From Penium margaritaceum (lineage: Eukaryota; Streptophyta; Zygnematophyceae; Desmidiales; Peniaceae): a DNA stretch of 64,000 nt. Positions 52,555 to 63,660 of the stretch are shown piece by piece. Within the stretch, counting starts at the first letter, position 1; each line of letters starts with the position of its first letter. Both the position numbers and the translations under genes were made by a program. The notes under the pieces were generated by a model. The model was given only the letters and a program-made list of their open reading frames with translations. It had not been told where the DNA came from and searched no databases. Where the stretch lies: assembly GCA_023375785.1 (NCBI GenBank), contig SZWC01000555.1, positions 201,370-265,369 on the forward strand. The letters run 5' to 3'.

Positions 52555-52778
52555 GCAGATCCGATGATGGCCACTGCATGGGTCAATTCTGGTGAAAGTT
52601 CCTGCCCCACGGAGTTGGTAAACAATATCATCTGCTCATGGAAATGGATAACGATTCTTCTTGGTGATGTCATTCAATGCTCGATAATCCTCACACATTG
52701 GCATCTCACCAGTCTTTGTAATAAAAAGTACAGTTGCAGTGTAGGATGGCTTGACGAACCACTGACCAAGCATCTTAT

Positions 52779-53548
52779 CCAGAAAAGCCGAGAAAACTGA
52801 CATGGTAGGCATTGCATATCAGTCAGCAGTGGACGGTCTGATGTATTTCATGGTTTCCACCCGACCAGATAAAGCCCATGTTGTTGGGTAGGTGAACAGG
52901 TTTGTGGCCAACCCTGGTCCACTACACTGGCAGGCTATGACGTGCATCGTACGCCACCTTAAGGGGAAACGACATGTGAGGCTCCAGTTAAGAGGCCTCT
53001 CTGGATCTGCATCACTTCATCTCATGTGCTACACCGACGCTAATTGAGGAGGCAGGTGCAACAACAGAAAGTCCACCTCAGGCTTTGTGTGTATGCTAAA
53101 CGGAGGTGCTGTCAGTTGGCCATGCCGCAAGCAGTAATGTGTCTATTTGTCAATAGCTGAAGCAATTTACATCACCTTGGCTGAGGTGTGTAGAGAGATA
53201 TAATGGTTACATAACTTGCTATCTGATATGAGGACACCACAGGCAACGGCAACGGTCATCAAGGTTGACAACATGAGCGCCACTGACATTTCCAAGTACC
53301 TAACCCTCTCCAGGCACACATAGCATGTTGAAATCCACTACCACTATGGTCGGGACTTGGTATGCAAGAAGGAAGTGGAGCTCGAGTACTTTGTTACCAA
53401 GCTTAACCAGACCGAAATGCTTACGAATGCACTAGACAAGGATCTCCACCAGGAAGGCAGGCAAGGTATCGGCATGATCAACGCAGGTGATGAAGAATAA
53501 TCATGGTAGCTGATGCAAGGTGCAACAGAGTGATTTATTAAATGTGTT
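52779..53548 (+). mobile_element. Copia K1-type fragment, inverted relative to copy 3
   Basis: Plus-strand RNase H and pol C-terminus of a K1-like element: STRPDKAHVVG, FVANPGPLHWQAM, KSTSGFVCMLNGGAVSW, then a tail ELEYFVTKLNQTEMLTNALD. It overlaps in content with the RNase H of copy 3 and is more decayed, so it is a separate, older piece. No LTR is attached. Broken, with several breaks. Confidence 0.8.
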
Positions 53549-53561
53549 TGAGAGATACATT

Positions 53562-54108
53562 CCTGCTTGCAACTTGTCCAACTGACTGCACCTCCACTCA
53601 ACATACACACAAAGCCGGAGGTAGATTTTCTGTCATCGATATTCCCTCTCCAATCAGCATCGGTGTAGCACATGAGACGGAGTGACGTGGATCCAGCAAT
53701 GCCTCCAAACTGGAGCCCCACGTGCCGCATCCCCTGAAGGTAGTGCATGATGCGCTTCACGGCCTGCCAGTGAAGTGGACCGGGATTGGCCACAAACCGG
53801 CTCACCTGCCCAACAGCATGGGCTATATCGGGTCGGGTGGCCACCATGGCATACATCAGACTGTCCACTCCAGACTGATATGGGATTCCCAGCATGTCAG
53901 TTTTATCCGCTTCGTTGGATGGGGACATGGAGGTGGAGATTTTGCACTCCAAGCTCATGGGTGTGCTGGCAGGTTTGCAATCTACCATGTCGTATTGTTT
54001 GAGAATGGAGTCGATGTATTTTGTCTGGTTCAGGCTGATGGTATCTGCTGCTCTGTCGCGCTTGATGGCAATTCCAAGATAGAAGTCAACGGGACCCATG
54101 TCCTTCAT
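53562..54108 (-). pseudogene. K1 copy 3 RNase H
   Basis: MKDMGPVDFYLGIAIKRD and SILKQYDMVDCKPASTPMSL, then YQSGVDSLMYAMVATRPDIA, PGPLHWQAVKRIMHYLQGMR, YTDADWRGNIDDRKSTSGFV and SCKQEC. After that the frame runs into unrelated flanking sequence, so the element boundary is inside this open frame. Fossil. Confidence 0.9.
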
Positions 54109-54118
54109 CTCAAATCTG

Positions 54119-55129
54119 CTACTCAGCTACCCCTTGAGATCGTCTAGCAGCTGCGTCGGAGAAGAGCATCAGGTCATCAACGTACAAGGCGGCCAACATA
54201 TTCCCTTTGTCACTCTCATGTACGTACATGCTAAGGTCATTGTCGCAGTGCATGAAGGACTCCTTGGCCATGAACGTGTCCATCTCTTGGTACCAAAATC
54301 TTGGCGCTTGTTTTAGCCCATACAGTGCCTTCACCAACCTGCACACCTTGTCCTCAGGAGCATCAACCCCCTCCGAAACCTCCATCAATACCTCCTTGTC
54401 AAGTTTGTTATAAAGGAAGGCTGTCTTGACATCCATCTGATGGACCTCCATGTTCTCGGCAGCAGCAATGGCGAGCATTGACCGGATGGAGGCACACGTC
54501 ACAACTGGATCAAAGGTCTCATCGTACTCTGCGCCAAGCCGTAGGGAGAACCCCTTTGCTACCACCCGTGCCTTGTACTTGTCTATCTTGCCATCTTGTT
54601 TCATTTTTACTTTCAGCACTCACTTGGACCCCACAACGTGAGCCCCGGCAGGTCTGTCCACCAGCACCCATGTCCCATTCTCTTCGATGGAGTTGAGTTC
54701 ACTGTGAATTGCTTCGTCCCACTCTGCTTTGTCAGGCCAAGTGAGTGCCTCTGCGACAGACATTGGCTCCTCTTGAACCAAGAATGAATGGTTGAAGCCT
54801 ATCCATTCACGCCTATCTACTTCGTAATGCTGTCGAGGTACTTTGAGGCATGAACTGCTCCTTGAACCTGCTGGCTGGTGCTGTTGATGTGGAGGCTGGA
54901 GGTCTGGTTCATCGTTGATTATGGAAGAGGCATCCTCCTCATTTTCCGGAGGATCGGATACGTCATAAATAGAGTCTGATTCCTCTGAGTCATCTTCATG
55001 AGCTTCTCTCCTTGTTGCAGCACCTATCCCATGCAATTGTGCTGGTACTTCATCTCCCTCTTCAAGGAGAGTGAACCACACTCCCTGTTTTGGAGCGTTC
55101 TCGAGTCCGAGATGCTCTCCCTTACTCAT
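54119..55129 (-). pseudogene. K1 copy 3 integrase-RT linker and reverse transcriptase
   Basis: The linker (54620-55129) is acidic with SDPPENEEDASSIINDEPDL. RT (54119-54619) shows VVAKGFSLRLGAEYDETFDP, MEVHQMDVKTAFLYNKLDKE, VKALYGLKQAPRFWYQEMDT and LYVDDLMLFSD (Y-V-D-D). Fossil. Confidence 0.9.
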
Positions 55130-56078
55130 AGACCTTTTTGTGGAAATCTACGTCTTGGCTGCAGATGACCTTCTTGGCTCCTTGGTCCCACAGTTGATAA
55201 GCTTTGTGGGCGGTGTCATAGCCGATGAAAATACACTTTCGTGCTCTTGCATTGAGCTTTCCAGGGCCCTCACCAGCCTGGACCTTGGCAAACCCGGTGC
55301 AACCGAACACCTTTAGATGGGAGGCGTCCGGCTTCCTGCCTGACCATGCTTCTTGAGGCGTCTTCAGCTGCTGTATTCGCTTCTTCTTGCCTCTCCTTCG
55401 TAGAGCGACTGCAGGTGTGAGGTTCACAAGGTAGTTAGCCGTACGTGCTGCTTCAGCCCAGAGCCTAGGAGGTAGCTTGGTGTCAAAGAGCATGCACCTT
55501 GTCATGCCTAGGAGCGTCTGGTTCATCCTCTCTGCTACGCCATTGCTTTGAGGTGAGTAGGGCGTAGTTTTCTGGTGCTCAATGCTCTGTGTCTTGAGGC
55601 ACTCCCTGCAGGCTTCGTACTCTCCTCCATTTTCCATCCTGAATGCCTTCACCTTCTTTCCACTCTGTCGCTCAACCACACCGACGAAAGCTTGCAGATT
55701 CTCCTTCACCTCACTTTTCTTTTTGAGAAAGTATATCCACACCTTGCGACTCTTGTCGTCAATGCTTGTGAGGAAATATCTTCTGCCTCCATTTGACGAT
55801 ATGCGAAAGGGACTGCACACGTCAGAGTTTACAAGGTCAAGAGGTGCGAGAGCACGCATGCCATTTCGCTTTAAGGGTTTCCTTTTTGCCTTGCCTTGAA
55901 GGCATGGCTCACACATGATCCCGGCTCCCTCCGCCTCATCACCTAGCTCCATCCCACGTACTAGCTCCTGCTTCTCCATGAGCTCCAATGTGTGATGAGC
56001 CACGTGCTCAAAGCGCATGTGCCACAAGTTCTTGGAGGATGTGCATAGGGTTAAATGAATAGCCCCCGGTGGTTGCAT
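55122..56078 (-). pseudogene. K1 copy 3 pre-integrase and integrase
   Basis: A 318-codon open block: the pre-integrase LWHMRFEHVAHHTLEL; the integrase core VNSDVCSPFRISSNGGRRYF, FRMENGGEYEACRE and TPYSPQSNGVAERMNQTLLG; and the GKLNARARKCIFIGYDTAHK motif that ends the domain. One of the best-kept copia integrase relics in the window. Fossil. Confidence 0.92.
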
Positions 56079-56550
56079 TTGCTTGCGGTTTTATTGCTAA
56101 ATCGTCTGCTGTGACTGCTTCCGCTGATCCAAAATTTGCCTCATCATCTGAATCTACGTCATTTCTCTCCTCATCATCACTCTCGACCGAAGGTTCAGCC
56201 GTTGAAGTTGTCGTTTTGTTCTGTAAGACGTAGAGTCCATCAACGGAAGGAACCTGTGCGACAATCTTCTTGGCAGAGTAGGAGATGTTGATGTCCTTGG
56301 TAGGGAGTATCACCGCTTCCTTCTCTCTGAAGACCACTGTCATGCCATGGTCTGTTATCTTAGAGACAGAGAGAAGGTTGGCTGTGAAGGAGGGCAAGTA
56401 GACCACCCCCTCTAGCTTGAGGTCGGAATCTCCACCATTGACACCCACTGTGACATGCTTGTCACCAATCCCCTCAGCTGCCTGAACCTTGCCGTTGGCA
56501 ACTCTGAAGTTCTTGTTGCATGGAGCAAGAGAGATGAAGTCTCTCTTCTC

Positions 56551-57564
56551 TTAAGTGGTGTGCTCGTTTGTGCCCCAGTCAAGGTCGTAACCTCCTGGCC
56601 TGAGTATTGCCCTCCCTTTGTTGGAGGCACACTCAGCCATCAAGCTTGTGGGATCCTTCCCACCATTTCCCCCTCGCCATTCGTCCCTATCTCCTCCCTC
56701 TCTCTTGGGTGCATGGCCCTCTCGAGCCCAGTGTCCAGCCTTGCCACAGTTATGGCAGTTTCCTTGGTGCTTTTCACCCATTTCTCTGTTGCTAGTACTG
56801 TTGTTTCCCTTGTACCCAGAGGAGGAGGTATTGCGGAAGGTGCCGCTGCTCAGTGAGGCAAAGGCAGCCATGTTTGCTTCACTGCTGCGACGATGCATGG
56901 CTTCATTTTGCACATACTCAGAGATGGTGGTGTAGGAAACTAGATCTTCAGTCCACCCTCCAATCACCGTTATCATGGGGCCCCAAGTTTCCAGTAGCGT
57001 CATCAGCAAAATCATGGCCTGCATGTCAGATTTCAGGTCCCACTCCATGCCGGTGGCTTGTTGCAAGAGTGTCTCAAACTTCTGCATAAAGACGGAGACA
57101 TCATCCCCTTCACCAAGCCTCATGCTGATGAGGTTTTGTAGAACGAAGACATGCTTGGCAAGTGAAGAGGACTGAAACACCTTGCTGAGTTTGGCGTATG
57201 CCGCGGCTGCCACTGTTCAACCGTTGTTATGTGAAAGGACTGAGGTTTGTATGGAGGACACAAGAATGGCGAGAGCCTTCTTGTTGAGCTTGACCCATAC
57301 CACAAGATCAGCACCCTCCTCCTTTGGTGCTGGGATAGATCCGTCAAAACATCCTAGCAGATCTCTCTCATCCATGATGATCTCAAACTGCCACTTCCAG
57401 AGCGCAAACCCCTCTCCATCAAACTTGAGGATGGGCGAATGATTCCCTGGTTCCCCTGTCCCTGCCATCCCTACAACTACAACTGCTACAGTTGCTGCAC
57501 CTGTTGCTAATGCCGATGAACCTGTGTTTGAAGCCGCTGTAGGCTGCTGGTGAGAAGAGGACAC
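56551..57564 (-). pseudogene. K1 copy 3 gag
   Basis: It begins MSSSHQQPTAASNTGSSALA, then ILKFDGEGFALWKWQFEIIM. The second block has LGEGDDVSVFMQKFETLLQQ and a zinc knuckle CHNCGKAGHWAREGH. Almost colinear with copy 2 gag. Fossil. Confidence 0.9.
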
Positions 57565-57597
57565 CGGTTCCCGTGTTCACATTGGCCGTTGCAAACA

Positions 57598-57634
57598 GAT
57601 GTAGGCTGATGTAAGCTGATGTAGGCTGATGTCA
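57598..57634 (-). repeat. 10-bp tandem repeat in K1 leader (copy 3)
   Basis: About four units of GATGTAGGCT, as in copies 1 and 2. Confidence 0.85.
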
Positions 57635-57780
57635 GCTCCCAAAGGTAGAAAGGTGCAGATGTGTTGCATTCCCCTCCTGCTGATGTTGCCCTGCAAACAG
57701 AGAAGTTGGGTGAGAGCGAAGGTGCTCTCACTGCTTATGACCTTAGTGGTTGCGTGCGTGAAACTTCCTTAACCAGAGGA

Positions 57781-57795
57781 GTGGGCCCATAACCC
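57781..57795 (-). promoter_or_regulatory. K1 copy 3 primer-binding site (half-tRNA type)
   Basis: GTGGGCCCATAACCC on the plus strand, two bases from the LTR (TGTTAGC at 57798). Identical to the site of copy 2. Confidence 0.85.
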
Positions 57796-57797
57796 TT

Positions 57798-58450
57798 TGT
57801 TAGCTACTGAGCTAACCACCTCTGGCAGAGAAGCCGCAAAACCGAAAAGATCACAAAGGTTTTTAGGCCTTCTTCCTTTGTTGACATGTGTCATGCACCC
57901 CAAACATAATCAGGCATACACTTCACCTTCAACAGTACTAATGCCTTAGCATTACATCTCAAGAAGAGCTCATGTCGTCAATACGTAAGAGAGCATCAAG
58001 CAAGGGTTGATTGATCAGCATGCGAGACAAGTCCTATATTACTGTCTGTCCAGTCCTAGAACTCAAAACGCACATTCCTGGGAAGTGGCCTCAACCAGCC
58101 ACATCACCAATAGACTTGCACTGTGGGCTTGACACATAAGCATCCTAGTGTCAAGGTGACAGACCAACTATGTAGCATCGAAGAAGCTACGGAATTTCTT
58201 TCTTGGAAGCTTCCATAGCAAACAAGATGTGCATGGGGCCAGGATCGAACTCATGACCTCTCACTTGGCCAAATCAACAAAATGGCCAAGGTAACCACTC
58301 ACCCACATGGTGTACTCACAGGTCATATCTCACAAGAGACAGAGCATAGTTGAGTCACACTACAACGGATCTAGGGGTCATACCTCCACAAGGGGCAGAG
58401 TATTCTTGATCCGTCCTACGACACTGAACAAGGGGCAAAAACATTCAACA
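57798..58450 (-). repeat. K1 copy 3 5' LTR, 653 bp
   Basis: From TGTTAGCTACTGAGC to ACATTCAACA, alignable along its length with 24334-24986. A tRNA-like stretch lies at about 58233-58312, with GTTCGATCC on the minus strand fitting a B box. Confidence 0.92.
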
Positions 58451-58523
58451 GCTGCAAGCAACAGTACAAACGTCAGAAGTGACTACATTATCTATACTTC
58501 ACGGATTGAAGTGCTATAAAGTG

Positions 58524-58833
58524 TGTTGGAGAACTCGAACAATTCTCTACTTGGGGGAGTCTTTTCCTTCCAGCCTCTCCTCACCTCTAGGGGACTAGGG
58601 GGATTTTTGTGGGGTGTGGTGGGGAGTTCCTACTCCCAAAAACCACAAAATCCTCCCCATGTACAAGGCTCCTTCCTCCCTCCCTCATCCAAAAATTGGG
58701 GCAATTTCCTTCCCTAAGATCAGGGACTCTCATGACCTGAGAGCACCCTAAAAAGGAGGGTGTCCCCTTAACCGAAAGGGGAAACCCTCCTGTGTGACCG
58801 CACACGGGAGGGTGTTTTGACCGTACTCCAACA
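58524..58833. repeat. Candidate LTR, 310 bp
   Basis: Bounded by TGTTGGAG and CTCCAACA, an 8-bp terminal inverted repeat with TG...CA ends. It contains a strong hairpin (ACCCTCCTGTGTG at 58784-58796 with CACACGGGAGGGT at 58801-58813, one mismatch). It is followed by TGTTGGTTCAAGG, which might be a primer site. No second copy is in the window, so this is tentative; it could be a solo LTR. Confidence 0.35.
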
Positions 58834-59059
58834 CTGTTGGTTCAAGGAAGACGCCGCCAAGGGACGCGAGACGTGCAAAAGACTCAAGAGGAGGCCAAGG
58901 AAGACAAGAAGACCAAGGGAGGACAAGAAGTTAGAAGAGGGAGTGAAGTGGTTACTAGGACTTGCTAAAACTCCTTTTCATGTCTGTACCCTTGTTTTGT
59001 GAGCGGCTCTCACATTTGTTTTTTTCATTGCCTTGTACTCTAATTTTCTATTTTCCTAG
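58834..59059. other. Spacer with purine-rich stretch
   Basis: A strongly purine-rich run (AAGACAAGAAGACCAAGGGA-like, about 58860-58945), then a T-rich part. It could be the internal start of the candidate LTR element. No domain seen. Confidence 0.3.
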
Positions 59060-60019
59060 GTACTAACTCTTGCCAATCGCCGTGAGTCACGGCTTAGGAA
59101 GACTAGTTCCAAAAACCACGCCCTTGTGTCGACGTGGCAGCCTAAGAACATAGAAATTAAATTTCTAATTGCCTCACCGACTGTGAGAGCAAGACGTAGG
59201 AGGCGATTCCTCCTCAAAGTTATGGGGTGACCCTCACAATGATCTTCACGTGCTAGTTGCATGGGCGATAGGATGGCAAGTGCCGGACCGTCCAAGACCA
59301 ACAAGGGGAAGGTGGTGACGGCCTCACCACACGCCCTCGGCGGACTCCGTTGAGTTTTAGGAGCCGCCGTCGCGAGCATGGTTGCCAAACCAAAGGCAAC
59401 CGTGCCGCCTAAGGCAGCCGACGCCAACCTTAGCGACACCGAGAAGCGTACGGAAGCCAAAAAAAGTGCTCAACGAGCATGTCGATGCGCACGTGGATGA
59501 CCCCCACGCGACGGACAATATGATAGAGGAGGATCTCCCAGAGGGAGACCCCGACGAAGAGCACAACACCGACGATGACAAAGGCGACAAGAATTGCGAC
59601 CATCACCATCGTCGTGCAGCAAACTAGAGCTGATTGCTTGAGAGGGGCAAGGTGCTTGCCGTATTGCCTGAAGTTGCCGACGTCAGTGAGGCTGCCGAGA
59701 GCAGCAAAGGTGCCGAAAGCACTCATGCGGGAAGTTCTTGTGAGAACAAGCCGGACGATGTCGTCGTGAAGGCAATTCGCGATGACCGCCATAGGCTTGC
59801 TGAGTTTGCTGCTGAGGCGGCGGGTTGACTCAAGATCACCACCGATGGTGGAGGTATGGCACCACTCGAAGGAGTGGGGGTGGATCCCCCTTCCTACGAT
59901 GTGGCTACAATGGGATAGGAGAGCGCCCATTCAAGTGTTGTCACTGACGACAGCCTCCTCCGAAAGATGGGAATCTTTGGAGGCGTGTACGCGAACTGTA
60001 CCCTCTTATACTAGGTAAA

Positions 60020-61330
60020 GATGCATGGACAATGCGGCGCCCTAGAGGCTATCGCCGATGCTTTGATAACATCAGAGCTCAAATTATCATTCGCCAACCT
60101 GTTGGCCCACGTTGGACAGAGCATCACGGACCTGGACCGTGATCGCCAGTTGCAACGCCTGGCCACCCATGAGGCAAGCCGGTGATGCAACAGCCTCGAC
60201 AACGTATTGTAGAGCGTGACCCAGGTGCAGATACAACAGCAAGTGCAGAGTGCCGCAGCTGCTGATGCCACTGCTGGTGGAAGCGACGACTTGCCTACCT
60301 TGACGACTTCGGGGCCGGTCATGAACACATGCTTCCTCCATAGTGTGGAGATCGTCCGGAAGGACGTGAAGCTGACCGATGGGCTGAATAGCATGTGGCA
60401 CATTCTACGTGTCCACAAGGCTCCACTCAGCTAGTGGGATGACCTTGCCACGACACGGCTTGAAGACAAGCTCTTCAAGTATGTGGTCAAGGAGTGGACT
60501 GCGTAGCAGTTGCACCTCGAGTAGAAGCCCATGTCGTGGGAGACCTTCTCCACGATTATGCGTAAGAAGTGCATCCAACGTGAGGAGGCGCAGCGCGCCT
60601 TCCACAAAATCAAGCACTTTAGGTTGCTGGGTGGCTCACTCAAAGCCTAGTTGAACGACTTCACCTCACTCATGGAGGAAGCTCAGAGCTTCACTGAGGA
60701 CGATGGAACTCAGACCTTCAAGTACCCAAAGTGCATGCTCTTGGAGTACTTGCGTGACGGCCTTGCCAATAAGAAGCTGAAGGACAAGACCACCACAATG
60801 GCAACCAGCCAAGCTTGGACAAGCTGGAGGGCATTACGAGACTACGTGAGTGAGGTTTATTCAGCGAACCCGAAGCACCACTCAGACGCACGGCCGAACG
60901 CGCATGCACAACAAGGCTGCGAGATGTGCATGGTCGCTATGGGGGCTGGAGGAGCAGCCAGACAGTAGGACGGGGCTAAGGACAAGCAGCCTGTAAACCC
61001 TCTAGTCAAGAAGACTGGCGGGTACAAAATCCCAAACCACAAGCGCAGCCGCAACAACGACGAGCTATAGGTGGCGCGTGAGCATTGCAACACAGCATTC
61101 TGCAAAGGACTCTGCCACAACTGCATGAAGCCTGGTCACCTTTGGGTTCAGTGCCCTAGGGCTGGTGGTGGTGGACAAGAGCTTCCGGCGTTAGCCGCAG
61201 CAGCAGTGCCTCGTGGGGAGGGTGCAGCAGGAGGCCGCGGACAAGGCCGTGGACAGGGTCACGGTCGTCGTAATGGGCCCGGCCGTGGTAACAGAAAAGG
61301 CCGTGGGGCAGGTTTTCTCCACCCCTGAGT
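60020..61330 (+). pseudogene. G2c gag with zinc knuckle
   Basis: A gag region with helical, Gln/Ala-rich middle parts. MWHILRVHKAPLS, then LNDFTSLMEEAQSFTEDDGT and YLRDGLANKKLKDKTTTMAT are typical of the gypsy gag capsid half. A zinc knuckle CHNCMKPGHLWVQCP (C-x2-C-x4-H-x4-C) lies at 61113-61157. A Gly/Arg-rich tail (GRGQGRGQGHGRRNGPGRG) follows. Fossil. Confidence 0.82.
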
Positions 61331-61787
61331 GACGTTAGTGGGGACAACTCGGGGGTAAAAATGGACCACAAGTGTGGGTTCAGGTTTTCAGACGAGGATG
61401 TTAATCATTTTGAATTTTGACGAGTTCCAATTTCTCTATCGTTTTCTCCGCTCCTATTCAATCTCATTCTACACTTGCTGATCGACATTGCCCACTAAAT
61501 CTCGCATCTCCGGACGAGATGCATCATTGAACCTGCTTAGTGGTGGTGACACTGACCACTGTGTAAGAATTGTGTAACACATTGATTGAAGCAAACACAC
61601 TCAAAGAGATGATTTCAATCACGTTTGCAATACCTTTAGTCGACGATTTTGACTCAGTGAAATTTACAGATTGGAAGGTGCTAGCCAAATTCACATGTGC
61701 CCACAAGATTTGGAATCGAGTAGGTGAATCATGGGAGTTGCGGAGTCCGCCACCTAGATTCGGTGTTTATCACAAAATCGGCTTGCC

Positions 61788-62522
61788 ATGGTTGAGCCTG
61801 TTCACTTGGAAGAGTGGGGCAACATGCAGATGCAATTCAAAGGACACCTAGCTGGTGCTCCCGTGAACGTACTTGCTAACACTGAAGGAGATGACTCCTT
61901 TGTTAGCTTTGCCTTAACCCGACAGGTTGGCCTGAAGTACGAGCCATCAAATGGCACAGTTGTTGTTGGTGACAACTATACAGTACCCGTGATCTGTACT
62001 TGTAAAGTGAAAATTTGTATTCAAGGGTATACTTAGAGTGTCACGTTGAAGGTACTCAACCTTCTTGACCCGTTTGACGTGGTGCTAGGTGATCCCTGGC
62101 TCTGTAAAAACAAGGCTCTAATGTGCTTTGAATTAAAGAGTCTGATCCTTCGAAAAGGAAAGTGTCGCTTTACGTTGATTCCGAGTACAAAATTATTACT
62201 GACCCGACTCAAAGTCCATACCAGCTTGTCTGCAATGCAGATCAAGAGACGTATTCGACAAGGTTGTCGATACTTCTTGGTACAGTTGCATAACGTTGAG
62301 GAAGACATAATAGAAGACACACCACAAGAGATCAAATCTCTATTGGCGGAGTTCTCGGATGTATTTCAAGACCCACAGGTTAGGCTTCCACCAGAAAGAC
62401 ACATGGGCCACACGATCCCGCTGCAACCGAAGGCGACTCCTCCATTCAAACCCATGTTTTGCCTTAGTCTAGTAGAAAGACGAGAGACCGAATGCCAAAT
62501 CAAAGAGTACCTTGTAAAATGA
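61788..62522 (+). pseudogene. G2c protease region and RT start
   Basis: Protease-type text: APVNVLANTEGDDSFVSFAL where gypsy elements have an active-site D-S/T-G, then LLDPFDVVLGDPWLCKNKAL (the D-x-I-L-G-x-D-W-L signature). Downstream, EEDIIEDTPQEIKSLLAEFS, DVFQDP and PPERHMGHTIPLQP open the RT domain in the usual way. Fossil. Confidence 0.85.
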
Positions 62523-62583
62523 CGGATCGAGCCAAGTAGCTTGCCGTATGATGTGCTGATCCTTTTGTGAATAAAAAGGACGG

Positions 62584-63660
62584 TTGAACAAGCTGGCGGT
62601 GAAAAGTCAATTCCCCTTACCGCGGATTGAGGACCTTTTTGACCAACTCCAAGGGGAACAGTTTTTTCGTCCTTGGATTTGTCTCAAGGGTACCATCAAA
62701 TCTGCATCACATAAGGTGATGTGTCCACAACTGTGTTTCGAACACACATGGGACACTATTAGTTTTGAGTGTTATGCTTCGGACTTACAAATGCCCCGGC
62801 AACCTTCCAAGGAGAAATGAACCAAACATTCGCCAAGCAACTCGTTCAGTTTGTCTTGGTTTACCTGGAAGACATCCTGGTTTTCTCCAAATCAATGGAA
62901 GAGCACATAGAACATCTGCTGAAAGTCCTCGCAATCCTTCGGGAACAGAAGTTCTATGCGAAAGTGAGCAAGTGCAAGTTTACACAAGATGAGCTCGAAT
63001 ACCTTGAACACATTGTTAGCAAGGACGACATCCGTGTCGACCCACGAAAGGCCCAAACCATTGTAGACTGGCCACGCCCAGAATTTTGGGTTGATTCGGT
63101 CTTTCCTCGGCCATTCGAACTACTTCCGACAGTTTATGCAAGGATATTCGACCATGATAGCACCGCTAACCAGGCTCACGTGAAAAGACGTACAGTGGGA
63201 ATGGACATCTGATTGCGAAAGCGCTTTTCTCAAATTCAAAGAGCTTCTATCCACAACGCCCATCCTAGCTCTTCCGGATCCATCACAACCGTGGGAGGTT
63301 CAATGTGATGCGTCGGTAGTAGGACTCGAAGCCGTCCTCATGTAGAACGGTTACCCAGTTGCGTATGAGAGCCGAAAGTCCATCACCGCGGAAACGCGGT
63401 ACACGACTAGGGATGAAGAACTCCTTGCGGTAGTACACGCTGTCAAGATGTGGCGTTGCTACCTCGAGGGTACTGAAGGTGATGTGATGGTCGTAACTGA
63501 CCATAATCCATTGGTGTTTTTTCTAAACGCAACCGAACCTGTCAAGACGATAGGCGCATTGGAGCGAATGCCTGAGTCGATTCTCGTTCACATGGGAATA
63601 TCGGTCAGGACACATCAATGTGGCCAATCCACTAAACGGACAACCTGTAGAAATTAAAGC
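62584..63660 (+). pseudogene. G2c reverse transcriptase and RNase H
   Basis: The RT has NKLAVKSQFPLPRIEDLFDQ, LTNAPATFQGEMNQTFAKQL, VLVYLEDILVFSKSMEEHIE (active-site strand with L-E-D where L-D-D is usual) and FYAKVSKCKFTQDELEYLEH. The RNase H has EVQCDASVVGLEAVLM, AETRYTTRDEELLAVVHAVK and VVTDHNPLVFF. Fossil. Confidence 0.9.

Larger units (their letters stand above)
50182..52778 (-). mobile_element. Gypsy chromovirus fossil, family G1 copy D, 3' part
   Basis: Minus-strand 3' half: polypurine-like tract (50182-50197), chromodomain (about 50200-50400), integrase C-terminus (50382-50573), integrase core (51003-51239), RNase H and RT (about 51500-52778). Gag and the 5' LTR are missing; it is cut at about 52778 by copia sequence. 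It is broken, with dozens of breaks, and old. Confidence 0.82.
53549..58450 (-). mobile_element. Copia (Ty1) fossil, family K1 copy 3, lacks 3' LTR
   Basis: The longest K1 copy: 5' LTR (57798-58450), primer site (57781-57795), leader array, gag (56551-57564), protease and pre-integrase (56008-56450), integrase (55122-56078), linker and RT (54119-55129), RNase H (53549-54108). The end of RNase H and the 3' LTR are missing; it abuts the inverted fragment at 52779-53548. It is broken in about half a dozen places, with long open blocks remaining. It is relatively young, its LTR being only a few percent different from copy 2. Confidence 0.92.
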
